55,296 nt of DNA from Curtobacterium flaccumfaciens UCD-AKU (GCF_000349565.1 NZ_KB714611.1:11564-66859); one strand, 5' to 3'. Numbered from the stretch's first letter, positions 41,893-49,718 are shown. The notes: generated by a model from the letters alone, not told the origin. Numbers and translations: made by a program.

Positions 41893-43389
41893 ATGACCCG
41901 CACCAGCACCCCCACCCGGCTCGCGCCGCACCCCGACCGGCTGTTCCCCGCCGACCCCGGGGCCCGAGCCGTGGCACGCACCGTGTACGAGGCGGTCAAG
42001 GACGCCCCGATCATCTCGCCGCACGGGCACGTCGATGCAGCACTGATCGCCGCGGACCAGCCGTTCAGCGACCCCGCGTCGCTGCTCATCACGCCCGACC
42101 ACTACGTGCTCCGCCTGCTGCACGCGAACGGGGTGGACCTGGCCGCGCTGGGACGCGCGGACCTGTCGGGGCCCCGCCCGGGCTCGCAGGCTCGCCCGGC
42201 GGCGTCGGCGTATCGCTGGCGCGATGCCGCTGAGCCGACGCCGCCAGGCCGTGCCGTCTGGCGGCAGCTGGCGGAGCACTGGGACGACTTCCTCGGGACC
42301 CCCGTGCGCTACTGGTTCGAGACGGAGCTCCACGACGTGTTCGGGCTCGACCAGGCACCGTCCGCGGCGAACGCGGACGACCAGTACGACCACATCGCCG
42401 GCCTGCTGGCATCCCCCGCCTTCCGGCCACGCGCGCTCTTCGACGCCTTCGGGATCGAGGTCCTCGCCACCACGGACGGCCCGGCGGACGACCTCGCTGC
42501 GCACGCGCAGCTCGCGGCGGACCCCGGCTTCACCGGCCGGGTCCTCCCGACGTTCCGCGCGGACGCCGTGTTCGACCCGACGCGGTCGGACTGGAGGCCC
42601 GTGGTCGCGTCGATCGGCGAGGCCGCCGGCATCGACACGGGTACCCACGCAGGGCTGTTGGCGGCGCTCCGCGCACGTCGCCACCACTTCATCGAGCACG
42701 GCGCGACCGCCACGGACACCGGGGTGCTCGACGCGGGCTCCGCCCCACTGTCGTCGAGCGAGCGGGAACGCATCCACGCGGCGGCGCTGCGGGATGCGTC
42801 CTCGGTCACCGATGCCGAGGCGACGGCGTACCGCCACGACATGCTCTACCGCTGGGCCGAGATGAGCGTCGAGGACGGCCTCGTCATGCAGCTGCACCCC
42901 GGGGTGATCCGGAACCACCACACCCCGACGCTCGAGCGCTTCGGGCCGGACACCGGCCACGACCTGCCGGCCGTCGGGTCGTTCACCGAGCCGCTCCGGC
43001 CGCTGCTCGAGTCCTTCGGCACCGCTCCCGGGTTCCACCTCGTGCTGTTCACCGTCGACGAGACCGTCTTCTCGCGCGAGATCGGGCCGCTCGCGGGCTT
43101 CTACCCCGCCGTGTACGCGGGCGCGCCGTGGTGGTTCATCGACACCCCGGCGGCCATCGGGCGCTACCGCTCGGCCGTCACCGACTCGGCGTCGTTCACC
43201 AAGACCTCCGGGTTCATCGACGACACCCGCGCGTACTGCTCGATCCCGGCGCGGCACGACATGGCTCGGCGGGCGGACGCGGCGTACCTGGCGTCACTCG
43301 TGGTCACGCACCAGATCTCGGAGGAGGACGCCGTGCACACGGCACGGCGCATCGTGGCAGACATCCCGAAGGCGACGTTCAAGCTCTGA
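41893..43389 (+). CDS. uxaC: Glucuronate isomerase (uronate isomerase)
   Basis: A 498-residue metal-dependent amidohydrolase-superfamily enzyme that turns glucuronate into fructuronate (or galacturonate into tagaturonate). Metal histidines H44 and H46 are in ISPHGHVDA; MQLHPGVIRNHH and the late VDETVFSREIGPLAGFYP are also typical. A segment at about residues 92-120 looks inserted: it contains a 56-bp palindrome (42194-42249) and the rare codons TAT and GAT. ATG 41893 is chosen since AAGGAG is 6 nt upstream; ATG 41890 is only 3 nt away. It follows lacI by 56 bp, probably co-transcribed. Confidence 0.93.
   Translation: MTRTSTPTRLAPHPDRLFPADPGARAVARTVYEAVKDAPIISPHGHVDAALIAADQPFSDPASLLITPDHYVLRLLHANGVDLAALGRADLSGPRPGSQARPAASAYRWRDAAEPTPPGRAVWRQLAEHWDDFLGTPVRYWFETELHDVFGLDQAPSAANADDQYDHIAGLLASPAFRPRALFDAFGIEVLATTDGPADDLAAHAQLAADPGFTGRVLPTFRADAVFDPTRSDWRPVVASIGEAAGIDTGTHAGLLAALRARRHHFIEHGATATDTGVLDAGSAPLSSSERERIHAAALRDASSVTDAEATAYRHDMLYRWAEMSVEDGLVMQLHPGVIRNHHTPTLERFGPDTGHDLPAVGSFTEPLRPLLESFGTAPGFHLVLFTVDETVFSREIGPLAGFYPAVYAGAPWWFIDTPAAIGRYRSAVTDSASFTKTSGFIDDTRAYCSIPARHDMARRADAAYLASLVVTHQISEEDAVHTARRIVADIPKATFKL
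42194..42249. repeat. Palindromic segment inside uxaC
   Basis: Arms 42194-42209 and 42234-42249 match as inverted repeats at 15 of 16 positions. A smaller inner hairpin (ATCGC at 42212-42216 with GCGAT at 42221-42225) sits in the 24-nt loop. It is read in frame as Ala/Pro/Arg-rich protein. Confidence 0.75.
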
Positions 43390-43400
43390 GCGGGGGGGGC

Positions 43401-43475
43401 GCGTGGTGCGAGGTGCGGCGCGCTGGTGGCCGCGTGGTGCGAGGTGCGGCGCGCTGGTGGCCGCGTGGTGCGAGG
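43401..43475. repeat. 31-bp tandem repeat after uxaC
   Basis: Units start at 43401, 43432 and 43463 (GCGTGGTGCGAGGT...). The first two are identical over 31 bp; the third is partial and turns into the left arm of the following hairpin. Confidence 0.88.
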
Positions 43476-43527
43476 TTCCGTGCCTGGTGCGAGGTTGCCG
43501 GGTCGCACGGAACACGGAACCTCGCAC
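43468..43527 (+). terminator. Hairpin downstream of uxaC
   Basis: Arms 43468-43482 and 43513-43527 are perfectly complementary over 15 bp around a 30-nt loop. A competing inner pairing (CACGGAAC near 43505-43512) is possible. It ends 31 bp before the methyltransferase start and probably terminates the lacI-uxaC transcript. Confidence 0.65.
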
Positions 43528-43545
43528 GGTTCAGTGATGCGCCGG

Positions 43546-43551
43546 TACCGT
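43546..43551 (+). promoter_or_regulatory. Leaderless -10 box of the methyltransferase
   Basis: TACCGT lies 7 nt before ATG 43559, directly after the uxaC terminator hairpin. Confidence 0.55.
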
Positions 43552-43558
43552 CGGGCAC

Positions 43559-44167
43559 ATGACGGAGCGGGTGACGGCGGCGTACGGCGCTCGGGCCGAT
43601 GAGTACGCGGCACTGCTCGGGTCGATGAGCGCCGTCCACCCCGACGACCGAGCCCTCGTCGACGCCTGGGCAGCCGGTCGCAGCGGTCCCCTGGTCGACG
43701 CCGGGTGCGGTCCCGGGCACTGGACGGCGCACCTCGAACGGCAGGGGCACCGCGTCACCGGCATCGACGCGGTGCCGCAGTTCGTCGAGCACGCACGACG
43801 GACGCACGGCGCTGTGGACGCGGACCTCGACTTCCGGGTCGGGTCGCTCGACGCGCTGCCGCTGGCGGACGGCAGCGTCGACGGGGTCCTCGCGTGGTAC
43901 TCGGTGATCCACCACGAACCGTCGCGGATCAGCGTGCCCCTCGCCGAGTTCTGTCGGGTGCTCGCCCCCGGCGGTGGGCTGTTGCTCGGGTTCTTCGAGG
44001 GCGCCGCGGTCGAGGCCTTCGACCACGCGGTCGTCACCGCGTACCGCTGGCCGGTCGCGTCCCTGGCGGCGCTGCTGGACGAAGCGGGGTTCGACGTCGC
44101 GGACGTCCACACCCGCACGGCTCCGGAGCACCGGCCGCACGGGGCGATCAGTGCGGTGCGCCGCTGA
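43559..44167 (+). CDS. Class I SAM-dependent methyltransferase
   Basis: A 202-residue methyltransferase of the Methyltransf_11/25 type. SAM-binding motif I is LVDAGCGPGHW at about 45-55; motif II region is GSLDALPLADGSVDGVLAWYSVIHH; a post-motif strand GGGLLLGFF follows. The substrate cannot be predicted. It starts as a leaderless mRNA. Its stop codon runs into a 7-bp tandem repeat (44162-44189). It is convergent with the toxin-antitoxin operon. Confidence 0.88.
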   Translation: MTERVTAAYGARADEYAALLGSMSAVHPDDRALVDAWAAGRSGPLVDAGCGPGHWTAHLERQGHRVTGIDAVPQFVEHARRTHGAVDADLDFRVGSLDALPLADGSVDGVLAWYSVIHHEPSRISVPLAEFCRVLAPGGGLLLGFFEGAAVEAFDHAVVTAYRWPVASLAALLDEAGFDVADVHTRTAPEHRPHGAISAVRR

Positions 44168-44189
44168 TCGCTGATCGCTGACCGCTGAC
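44162..44189. repeat. 7-bp tandem repeat, four copies
   Basis: CGCTGAT, CGCTGAT, CGCTGAC and CGCTGAC follow one another from 44162. The first copy includes the stop codon of the methyltransferase. Slippage here would alter only its last residue or the gap. Confidence 0.85.
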
Positions 44190-44211
44190 CGCCGTCCGTC
44201 CGAGCGGCCGG

Positions 44212-44589
44212 TCAGGCGTCCGAGACCATCGCGCTCAGAGCAGCGGCGATCTCCGTCACGGCATCGAGTTCCCCTTCCGCGATCGCGACGATGAAGTCGT
44301 ACGCCTGATCGTTCGAGGCGTGGAGCCGGACACCGTTCACGCCGAGGAAGACCACGAGCAGCATCAGCCCGAGGCGCTTGTTGCCGTCGACCAAGGCGTG
44401 GTTCCGGGTGGCGGAGTGGACGAGCGCCGCCGCTTTCTCGACCAGTGTCGGGTAGGCGTCGTTCCCGCCTACCGACGCGGCGGGTCGCGCGACCGCCGCC
44501 TCGAGCAGTCCGACGTCGCGGATCACGGAGTCAGCCCCCAGGGTCCGACGAGCGATGTGCAACGTCTCGTCGGTTGTGAGGTGGATCAC
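44212..44589 (-). CDS. doc: Doc-type toxin (Fic fold, death-on-curing family)
   Basis: A 125-residue Doc toxin. Doc proteins phosphorylate elongation factor Tu with a Fic-fold active site and stop translation. The Fic/Doc motif is HALVDGNKR at 64-72, with the catalytic His, the Asp and the NKR residues intact; the usual Phe at position 3 is Leu. It starts with GTG overlapping the antitoxin stop (GTGA), so it is translationally coupled and made after the antitoxin. An intact active site suggests a working toxin. Confidence 0.9.
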   Translation of the reverse strand: MIHLTTDETLHIARRTLGADSVIRDVGLLEAAVARPAASVGGNDAYPTLVEKAAALVHSATRNHALVDGNKRLGLMLLVVFLGVNGVRLHASNDQAYDFIVAIAEGELDAVTEIAAALSAMVSDA

Positions 44590-44789
44590 TTGCCGAGTCG
44601 TTCGAGCGCCTCGGCGTAGCGCGGGAGCTCTCGGTCGAGGATGCCGTCGATCAGGTCGCTGCGGCTGTGCTGCTCGACGTACTCGCGGATGGCGGCGCGG
44701 GCGACGTCCTGCATCGAGCGCTCCTCGAGGTCAGCACGCTTGCGCAACGCCGCTGCCTCGGCATCGTCGAGTCGGAGGGTCATGGCCAT
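44586..44789 (-). CDS. Ribbon-helix-helix antitoxin of the Doc pair
   Basis: A 67-residue protein with a CopG/Arc-like ribbon-helix-helix N terminus (MTLRLDDAEAAALRKRADLEERSMQDVARAAIREYV, split here at about residues 3-38) and a C-terminal charged tail likely to cover the toxin. This differs from Phd of phage P1, which has another DNA-binding fold. ATG 44789 is supported by TACCAT 7 nt upstream (leaderless); a longer start at 44843 would cross the promoter and operator. Confidence 0.87.
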   Translation of the reverse strand: MAMTLRLDDAEAAALRKRADLEERSMQDVARAAIREYVEQHSRSDLIDGILDRELPRYAEALERLGK

Positions 44790-44796
44790 GGAGTGG

Positions 44797-44817
44797 ATGG
44801 TATCAACGGTGGTACCT
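44797..44817 (-). promoter_or_regulatory. Promoter and dyad operator of the toxin-antitoxin operon
   Basis: The -10 box TACCAT (44797-44802, minus) precedes the antitoxin ATG by 7 nt. It overlaps an imperfect dyad GGTATCA-acgg-TGGTACC (44800-44817) with one mismatch, a fitting site for autoregulation by the ribbon-helix-helix antitoxin. Confidence 0.6.
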
Positions 44818-44965
44818 GAACGGGCTGCAGTGATCGTGGTCATGGAACGACGGTACGAGCGTCCCCGTCGACGCAGACGAGACCAGGGGGCTGATGGGGA
44901 TGACGACGGCCGCGCTGCGCCCTGTGGAGGAACTGCCAGGATCCGTCGCAGGTCGTCGACGTTCG

Positions 44966-45505
44966 TCAGTCGGTGGTGACCGCGAGCGCGGCGAGGATCT
45001 CCCGCACGGTGTCGTCGACCGATCCGTCGATCGACACCGCGACCGCCGCCTCGTCGGGCTGCGGCCGCTCGAGGGTCGCGAACTGCGAGTCGAGCAGGGT
45101 CGTCGGCATGTACTCGTGGTGACGGTGGGACTGCCGCTCGGCGATGAGGTCGCGGGACCCGTCGAGGAAGGCGATGACGAGCCCCGGTGCGGATGCGCGC
45201 AGACGGTCCCGGTAGACGCGCTTGAGCGCTGAGTTCGCCATCACGCACCGGGACCCGTCGGCCTCGACCGCGGCGATCCGCTCGGCGCAGGCGTCGAGCC
45301 ACGGCCAGCGGTCCTCGTCGGTGAGCGGCGTGCCCTGCCGCATCTTCTCCTTGTTGGCGGCCGGGTGCAGGTCGTCGGCGTCGACGAAGACACAGGGTTC
45401 GCCCTGCGCGACCAGGGCGTCGGTGAGGGTCTGGCCGATGGTGGACTTGCCGGAGCCCGAGACTCCCATGACGAGGACGGGCGGGTGGACAGCGAGCTCG
45501 CTCAT
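44966..45505 (-). CDS. gntK: Gluconokinase
   Basis: A 179-residue P-loop kinase that makes 6-phosphogluconate from gluconate. Walker A GVSGSGKST is at 14-22; the family patterns DADDLHPAANKEKM, GTPLTDEDRWPWL and HHEYMPTTLLDSQFATLE are present. Length is normal. It is divergent from gnd, whose enzyme uses its product, with 112 bp between the starts. ATG 45505 is preceded by TACTGT and 6 nt, a leaderless promoter that includes a GGAGGG too close to act as a ribosome-binding site. Confidence 0.96.
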   Translation of the reverse strand: MSELAVHPPVLVMGVSGSGKSTIGQTLTDALVAQGEPCVFVDADDLHPAANKEKMRQGTPLTDEDRWPWLDACAERIAAVEADGSRCVMANSALKRVYRDRLRASAPGLVIAFLDGSRDLIAERQSHRHHEYMPTTLLDSQFATLERPQPDEAAVAVSIDGSVDDTVREILAALAVTTD

Positions 45506-45511
45506 CCCTCC

Positions 45512-45517
45512 ACAGTA
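45512..45517 (-). promoter_or_regulatory. Leaderless -10 box of gntK
   Basis: TACTGT on the minus strand lies 6 nt before ATG 45505. Confidence 0.55.
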
Positions 45518-45617
45518 TTGATCCGGTGAACTCTGGTCCCCAGTTCCCGGAACTCCTGTGCGGTCCCAGACCACCGGTCGTAGGTTGGGCGCCAACGTCA
45601 GGACAAAGGAGACCCTC

Positions 45618-47075
45618 GTGGCAGACAACAACGGTCAGGCGAACATCGGAGTCGTCGGACTCGCAGTGATGGGCTCGAACCTCGCCCGCAACCTCGCATC
45701 GCGCGAAGGCAACACGGTGGCGGTCTACAACCGCACGTACGCCCGCACCGAGGAACTGCTCCAGGAGCACGGCGACGCAGGGTTCATCGCGTCCGAGGAC
45801 ATCGACGGGTTCGTCGCGTCGCTGTCGAAGCCCCGTACCGCGATCATCATGGTGCAGGCCGGCAAGGGCACCGACGCCGTGATCGGGCAGCTCGCCGAAC
45901 GGTTCGAGCCGGGCGACATCATCGTCGACGGGGGCAACGCGAACTTCCACGACACCATCCGCCGTGAGCACGATCTGCGCGAGCAGGGGCTGAACTTCGT
46001 CGGCACCGGCATCTCCGGTGGTGAAGAGGGCGCACTCAAGGGCCCGTCGATCATGCCCGGTGGCTCGAAGGAGGCCTGGGAGACGCTCGGGCCGATCCTC
46101 AAGTCGATCGCCGCGGTGGCCGAAGGTGAACCGTGCGTGACCCACATCGGCACCGACGGCGCCGGGCACTTCGTCAAGATGGTGCACAACGGCATCGAGT
46201 ACGCCGACATGCAGCTCATCGCCGAGTCGTACGACCTGCTCCGTCGCGTCGGCGGGCTCTCGGTGGAGGACCTGGTGCAGGTCTTCGACGAGTGGAACAA
46301 GGGCGACCTCGAGTCCTACCTGATCGAGATCACCGGCGAGGTCCTCAAGCAGCGCGACGCCGCCACCGGCAAGCCGCTCGTCGACGTCATCCGTGACGCG
46401 GCCGGCTCGAAGGGCACCGGCGTCTGGACCGTGCAGAACGCGGTGGGTCTGGGCATCCCGGTGTCGGGCATCGGCGAAGCCGTGTTCGCCCGTGCGGTGT
46501 CGTCGAAGCCGACGCAGCGTGCCGCCGTGCAGCAGTCGGTCAAGAGCCGTCCGCAGATCGCCGAGGTGCCGGACACCTTCGCCGACGACGTCCGTGCGGC
46601 GCTCTACGCCTCGAAGGTCGTCGCGTACGCGCAGGGGTTCGACCTCATCATCGCCGGGGCGAAGGAGTACGGCTGGGACATCGACCTCGGCAACGTCGCG
46701 AAGATCTGGCGAGGCGGTTGCATCATCCGGGCGCAGTTCCTGAACCGCATCGTCGAGGCGTACGACGAGAACCCGAAGCTCGAGTCGCTGCTGGTCGACC
46801 CGTACTTCGCGAACGCCGTCGCCGAGGGCGAAGCAGCCTGGCGGCGCATCGTCGGGATCGCCGCCGCATCCGGTGTCCCCGCGCCGGGCTTCTCGTCCGC
46901 GCTGTCGTACTTCGACTCGCTCGCGTCCGACCGGCTGCCCGCAGCGCTGATCCAGGGCCAGCGCGACTTCTTCGGAGCGCACACCTACCAGCGCATCGAC
47001 AAGGACGGCACCTTCCACACGCTGTGGTCCGACGACGACCGCCGCGAGGTCGAGCAGGAGCCGTCGACGCACTGA
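45618..47075 (+). CDS. gnd: 6-Phosphogluconate dehydrogenase, decarboxylating
   Basis: A 485-residue NADP-dependent enzyme of the oxidative pentose phosphate pathway, producing ribulose 5-phosphate, CO2 and NADPH. The cofactor motif is GLAVMGSNLARN (about 13-24). Substrate-site motifs are GTGISGGEEGA, the catalytic-lysine segment FVKMVHNGIEYADMQ, and IWRGGCIIRA. The length is that of the long, dimeric class. GTG 45618 has AAGGAG about 6 nt upstream. A -10 like box TAGGTT lies at 45581-45586. Confidence 0.97.
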   Translation: MADNNGQANIGVVGLAVMGSNLARNLASREGNTVAVYNRTYARTEELLQEHGDAGFIASEDIDGFVASLSKPRTAIIMVQAGKGTDAVIGQLAERFEPGDIIVDGGNANFHDTIRREHDLREQGLNFVGTGISGGEEGALKGPSIMPGGSKEAWETLGPILKSIAAVAEGEPCVTHIGTDGAGHFVKMVHNGIEYADMQLIAESYDLLRRVGGLSVEDLVQVFDEWNKGDLESYLIEITGEVLKQRDAATGKPLVDVIRDAAGSKGTGVWTVQNAVGLGIPVSGIGEAVFARAVSSKPTQRAAVQQSVKSRPQIAEVPDTFADDVRAALYASKVVAYAQGFDLIIAGAKEYGWDIDLGNVAKIWRGGCIIRAQFLNRIVEAYDENPKLESLLVDPYFANAVAEGEAAWRRIVGIAAASGVPAPGFSSALSYFDSLASDRLPAALIQGQRDFFGAHTYQRIDKDGTFHTLWSDDDRREVEQEPSTH

Positions 47076-47121
47076 CGAACCGCGCCCGCCGACGACCGAC
47101 GTCGGTGCGTGCGCAGCACGG

Positions 47122-47146
47122 AGGGCCTCGCCGAACGCGGGGCCCT
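47122..47146. terminator. Small hairpin between gnd and the convergent gene
   Basis: AGGGCC (47122-47127) pairs with GGCCCT (47141-47146), with a 13-nt loop that can pair further. It lies 46 bp after gnd and 8 bp beyond the stop of the minus-strand gene, so it may serve both. Confidence 0.5.
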
Positions 47147-47154
47147 TCGTCGCA

Positions 47155-47910
47155 TCAGGCGACGATGCGCTCCCGTGCCAGGTCGGCGACGAGCCGGTCC
47201 AGCCGCGGACCACGCCCGAGCAGCCGCCGCGAACCCGGTGCAGTCCGGACGAAGAAGGTCGCGACGGCCGGGGTGTCGTCCGGCCGCACGTGGTGGATCG
47301 CCACCGCACAGGCTCGGCGAGCACCGTCCGAGCCGCCAGCGCGACCCGAGCCACCCGAGCGGCGCGAGGCACCCGAGCCGTCCGTCCGTTCCGGCACGTC
47401 CTCGAGCCCGACGTGCACGACCCGACTCCACCGGATCACGAGCAGCCGGGTCGCCCGCCGTTCGTCGAGTTCCCACAGGGAGGCCTCGGTGGCGCCGAAG
47501 GCCCACGTCACGCGCGAACCGAGGTGGGTGTCCGGACGGACTTCGTCGATGACGCCGCGGAGTTCGGGCGTCGGCGCCGCCGGCACCAGCCACACCGTCG
47601 GGTCGATCCGACGGATGGCGAGCGCGAGCGCCTCGTCCGCCTGCCGCCGCCGTGCCGTCGCGGTCCGCACCACCGCGATCACGATGACCACGACACCGAT
47701 TCCGATCGCACCGAACTCGACGATGCCGTACCAGGACAGGTCCACGCTGGGTGCCGTCGAGACGACGACGATCCGGGTGATCAGGAGTGCCAGCCAGACG
47801 GCGACGATGACCCAGCGCAGGGTGGCGAGTCGACGTGCCGGCGACATCGGTGTCCGCCCGGCGCCGCGGGCACGACCGGACCGCGGGACACCATCCGGAC
47901 GCTGCAGCAC
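47155..47910 (-). CDS. Uncharacterised two-helix membrane protein
   Basis: A 251-residue protein that I do not recognise. Two membrane helices (about 30-52 and 61-85) are followed by a soluble domain with LWELDERRATRLLVIRWSRVVHVG, which resembles the PH-like or YcxB-type membrane-associated fold only in general character. A Gly/Ser/Arg-rich low-complexity stretch (about 180-200) interrupts it. GTG 47910 is chosen because a strong GGGAGGA lies 7 nt upstream; ATG 47847 would remove 21 residues. Confidence 0.7.
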   Translation of the reverse strand: MLQRPDGVPRSGRARGAGRTPMSPARRLATLRWVIVAVWLALLITRIVVVSTAPSVDLSWYGIVEFGAIGIGVVVIVIAVVRTATARRRQADEALALAIRRIDPTVWLVPAAPTPELRGVIDEVRPDTHLGSRVTWAFGATEASLWELDERRATRLLVIRWSRVVHVGLEDVPERTDGSGASRRSGGSGRAGGSDGARRACAVAIHHVRPDDTPAVATFFVRTAPGSRRLLGRGPRLDRLVADLARERIVA

Positions 47911-48005
47911 GGTCTGATCCTCCCACGAGGCGCGCGCCACCTGCTGGCCGGACCCGGTGAACGCGCGGGGAAGCCCGCACACAGCCCACGAGCGGCCTGA
48001 CGACC

Positions 48006-48011
48006 TACGCT
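48006..48011 (+). promoter_or_regulatory. Leaderless -10 box of the molybdoenzyme gene
   Basis: TACGCT lies 6 nt before GTG 48018. The gap to the divergent membrane protein gene is 107 bp. Confidence 0.55.
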
Positions 48012-48017
48012 CGGGCG

Positions 48018-49652
48018 GTGACCACCGAGACGACGGACGAACCGATCGGCCGACCGACGGCGGATCCGTCCTCCGGGACGCGCGGGCCCGATGCACCTTC
48101 GAACCGACGTTGTACGCTGATCGCCGCGATCGTCGGCGTCGTGGCCGCCGCCGCGTTCCTCGGTGTCGCCGAGTTCGGCGCACTGCTGCTCGGCGGGGCG
48201 GGCAGCCCCCTGGTCGCCGTCGGTTCAGCGGTCATCGACCTCGCTCCCCCGGGTGCGAAGGACTTCATGGTCGCCGTGTTCGGCACCGGGGACAAGGTCG
48301 CCCTGTTCGGGCTCATGACGGTGATCGTCATCGCGATCAGTGCCGGTGCCGGAGTCCTCGAGCGCGCACGCCCGCCCTTCGGTGCGCTCGTGTTCGCCGC
48401 CGGTGGTGTGCTGGCGCTGTTGGCCGTCAGCACCCGCTCGGGCAGCGGGAGCCTGGACGGCGCCCCGACGGTCCTCGGGATCGCCGCGGCCGTGGTCGTC
48501 CTGCGCCTGCTGCTCCAGCGGCTGCGACGGTGGGAAGCAGCGGCTGCCGTGCCGTCAGCGGCCCCGCGACCCGCCTCGGCGGAGCGCCGGACGTTCTTGA
48601 TCTGGGGTGTCGCGACGGCGAGCCTCGCGGTCGTGGTGGGCACCGCCTCCCGGCTGGGGTCGTCCGCGATGCAGGCGGCCGCTGCTGCCCGGCGGGCCAT
48701 CCGGCTGCCCGCGGCGGCGACCGCTGCACCGGCGGTCCCCGCCGGTGCGTCGCTCGACGTCGACGGCATCACCCCGTACATCACGCCGAACGCTGACTTC
48801 TACCGGATCGACACGGCCCTGCGCGTGCCCATGGTCGACCCCGCCGACTGGTCGCTCCGGATCCACGGAGCGGTGGAGAACGAGATCACGCTGACGTGGG
48901 ACGAGCTGCTCGCCCTGCCGCTCGAGGAGCACGTCGCCACGCTGAGCTGCGTGTCGAACGAGGTCGGCGGTGACCTCATCGGGACGGCCCGCTGGCTGGG
49001 CTACCCGATCCGCGAACTCCTCGCCCGGGCGCGTCCGACGGGCGACGCCGACATGGTGCTCTCACGGAGCATCGACGGGTTCTCCGCCGGCACCCCGCTC
49101 GACGTGCTGCAGGACGACGGCACCGCGGCGCTCCTCGCGGTCGGGATGAACGGCGAACCCCTGCCGACCGAGCACGGGTTCCCCGTGCGGATGGTCGTGC
49201 CGGGGCTGTTCGGGTACGTCTCGGCGACGAAGTGGGTCACCGAGCTCGAGGTCACCCGCTTCGCCGACGCGCAGGGCTACTGGACCCCGCGCGGCTGGTC
49301 GGAGCGTGGCCCGGTCAAGCTCGAGTCCCGCATCGACACCCCGCGGAACGGGTCGACCGTGACCGCGGGCAAGCCGGTGGCGATCGCCGGGGTCGCGTGG
49401 CAGCCGCACAAGGGCGTGAAGGCCGTCGAGGTCCGCGTCGGAGGCGGCGACTGGCAGCGCGCCGAGCTCGCCGACTCGGTCTCCGCGGACACCTGGCGGC
49501 AGTGGGTGGTGCGGTGGACGCCGACCTCCGGCTCGCACCGCATCGAGGTGCGCGCGACCAGTGCGGACGGCGAGGTGCAGACGAGCGTGGACCGGCCGCC
49601 GGCGCCGAACGGGGCGACGGGCTGGCACACGGTGACGGTCGACGCGCGCTGA
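48018..49652 (+). CDS. Membrane-anchored sulfite-oxidase-family molybdopterin oxidoreductase
   Basis: A 544-residue fusion. The N-terminal 215 residues hold about five membrane helices. The catalytic domain (about 250-430) has the sulfite oxidase/YedY fold with the molybdenum-ligating cysteine C311 in LSCVSNEVGG, GTARWLGYPIRELL and the block GFPVRMVVPGLFGYVSATKWVTELE. The C-terminal Ig-like dimerisation domain (about 440-540) ends in GWHTVTVDAR. The catalytic part should face outside. No Tat twin-arginine signal is obvious apart from ERRTF near residue 191, just before the last helix. The electron acceptor and substrate are unknown. Confidence 0.9.
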   Translation: MTTETTDEPIGRPTADPSSGTRGPDAPSNRRCTLIAAIVGVVAAAAFLGVAEFGALLLGGAGSPLVAVGSAVIDLAPPGAKDFMVAVFGTGDKVALFGLMTVIVIAISAGAGVLERARPPFGALVFAAGGVLALLAVSTRSGSGSLDGAPTVLGIAAAVVVLRLLLQRLRRWEAAAAVPSAAPRPASAERRTFLIWGVATASLAVVVGTASRLGSSAMQAAAAARRAIRLPAAATAAPAVPAGASLDVDGITPYITPNADFYRIDTALRVPMVDPADWSLRIHGAVENEITLTWDELLALPLEEHVATLSCVSNEVGGDLIGTARWLGYPIRELLARARPTGDADMVLSRSIDGFSAGTPLDVLQDDGTAALLAVGMNGEPLPTEHGFPVRMVVPGLFGYVSATKWVTELEVTRFADAQGYWTPRGWSERGPVKLESRIDTPRNGSTVTAGKPVAIAGVAWQPHKGVKAVEVRVGGGDWQRAELADSVSADTWRQWVVRWTPTSGSHRIEVRATSADGEVQTSVDRPPAPNGATGWHTVTVDAR

Positions 49653-49718
49653 CGCTCCGGCAGCGGAGTCGCAGGGTCGCGGGGTCGCGGGACACGCCCG
49701 CTGAGGTCCGCCGAGGGT

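Noticed and set aside
31522..43389. Recently acquired genomic island
   Set aside because: GC content and codon use match the flanks apart from one short stretch in uxaC, and there is no integrase, tRNA or insertion sequence at either edge.
44790..44843. Longer antitoxin starting at ATG 44843
   Set aside because: It would put the -10 box and the dyad inside the coding region; the leaderless start at 44789 explains both.
44586..47372. Long minus-strand frame joining the antitoxin with sequence opposite gnd
   Set aside because: Only the last 67 codons resemble a protein (ribbon-helix-helix); the rest is antisense to gnd and gntK territory.
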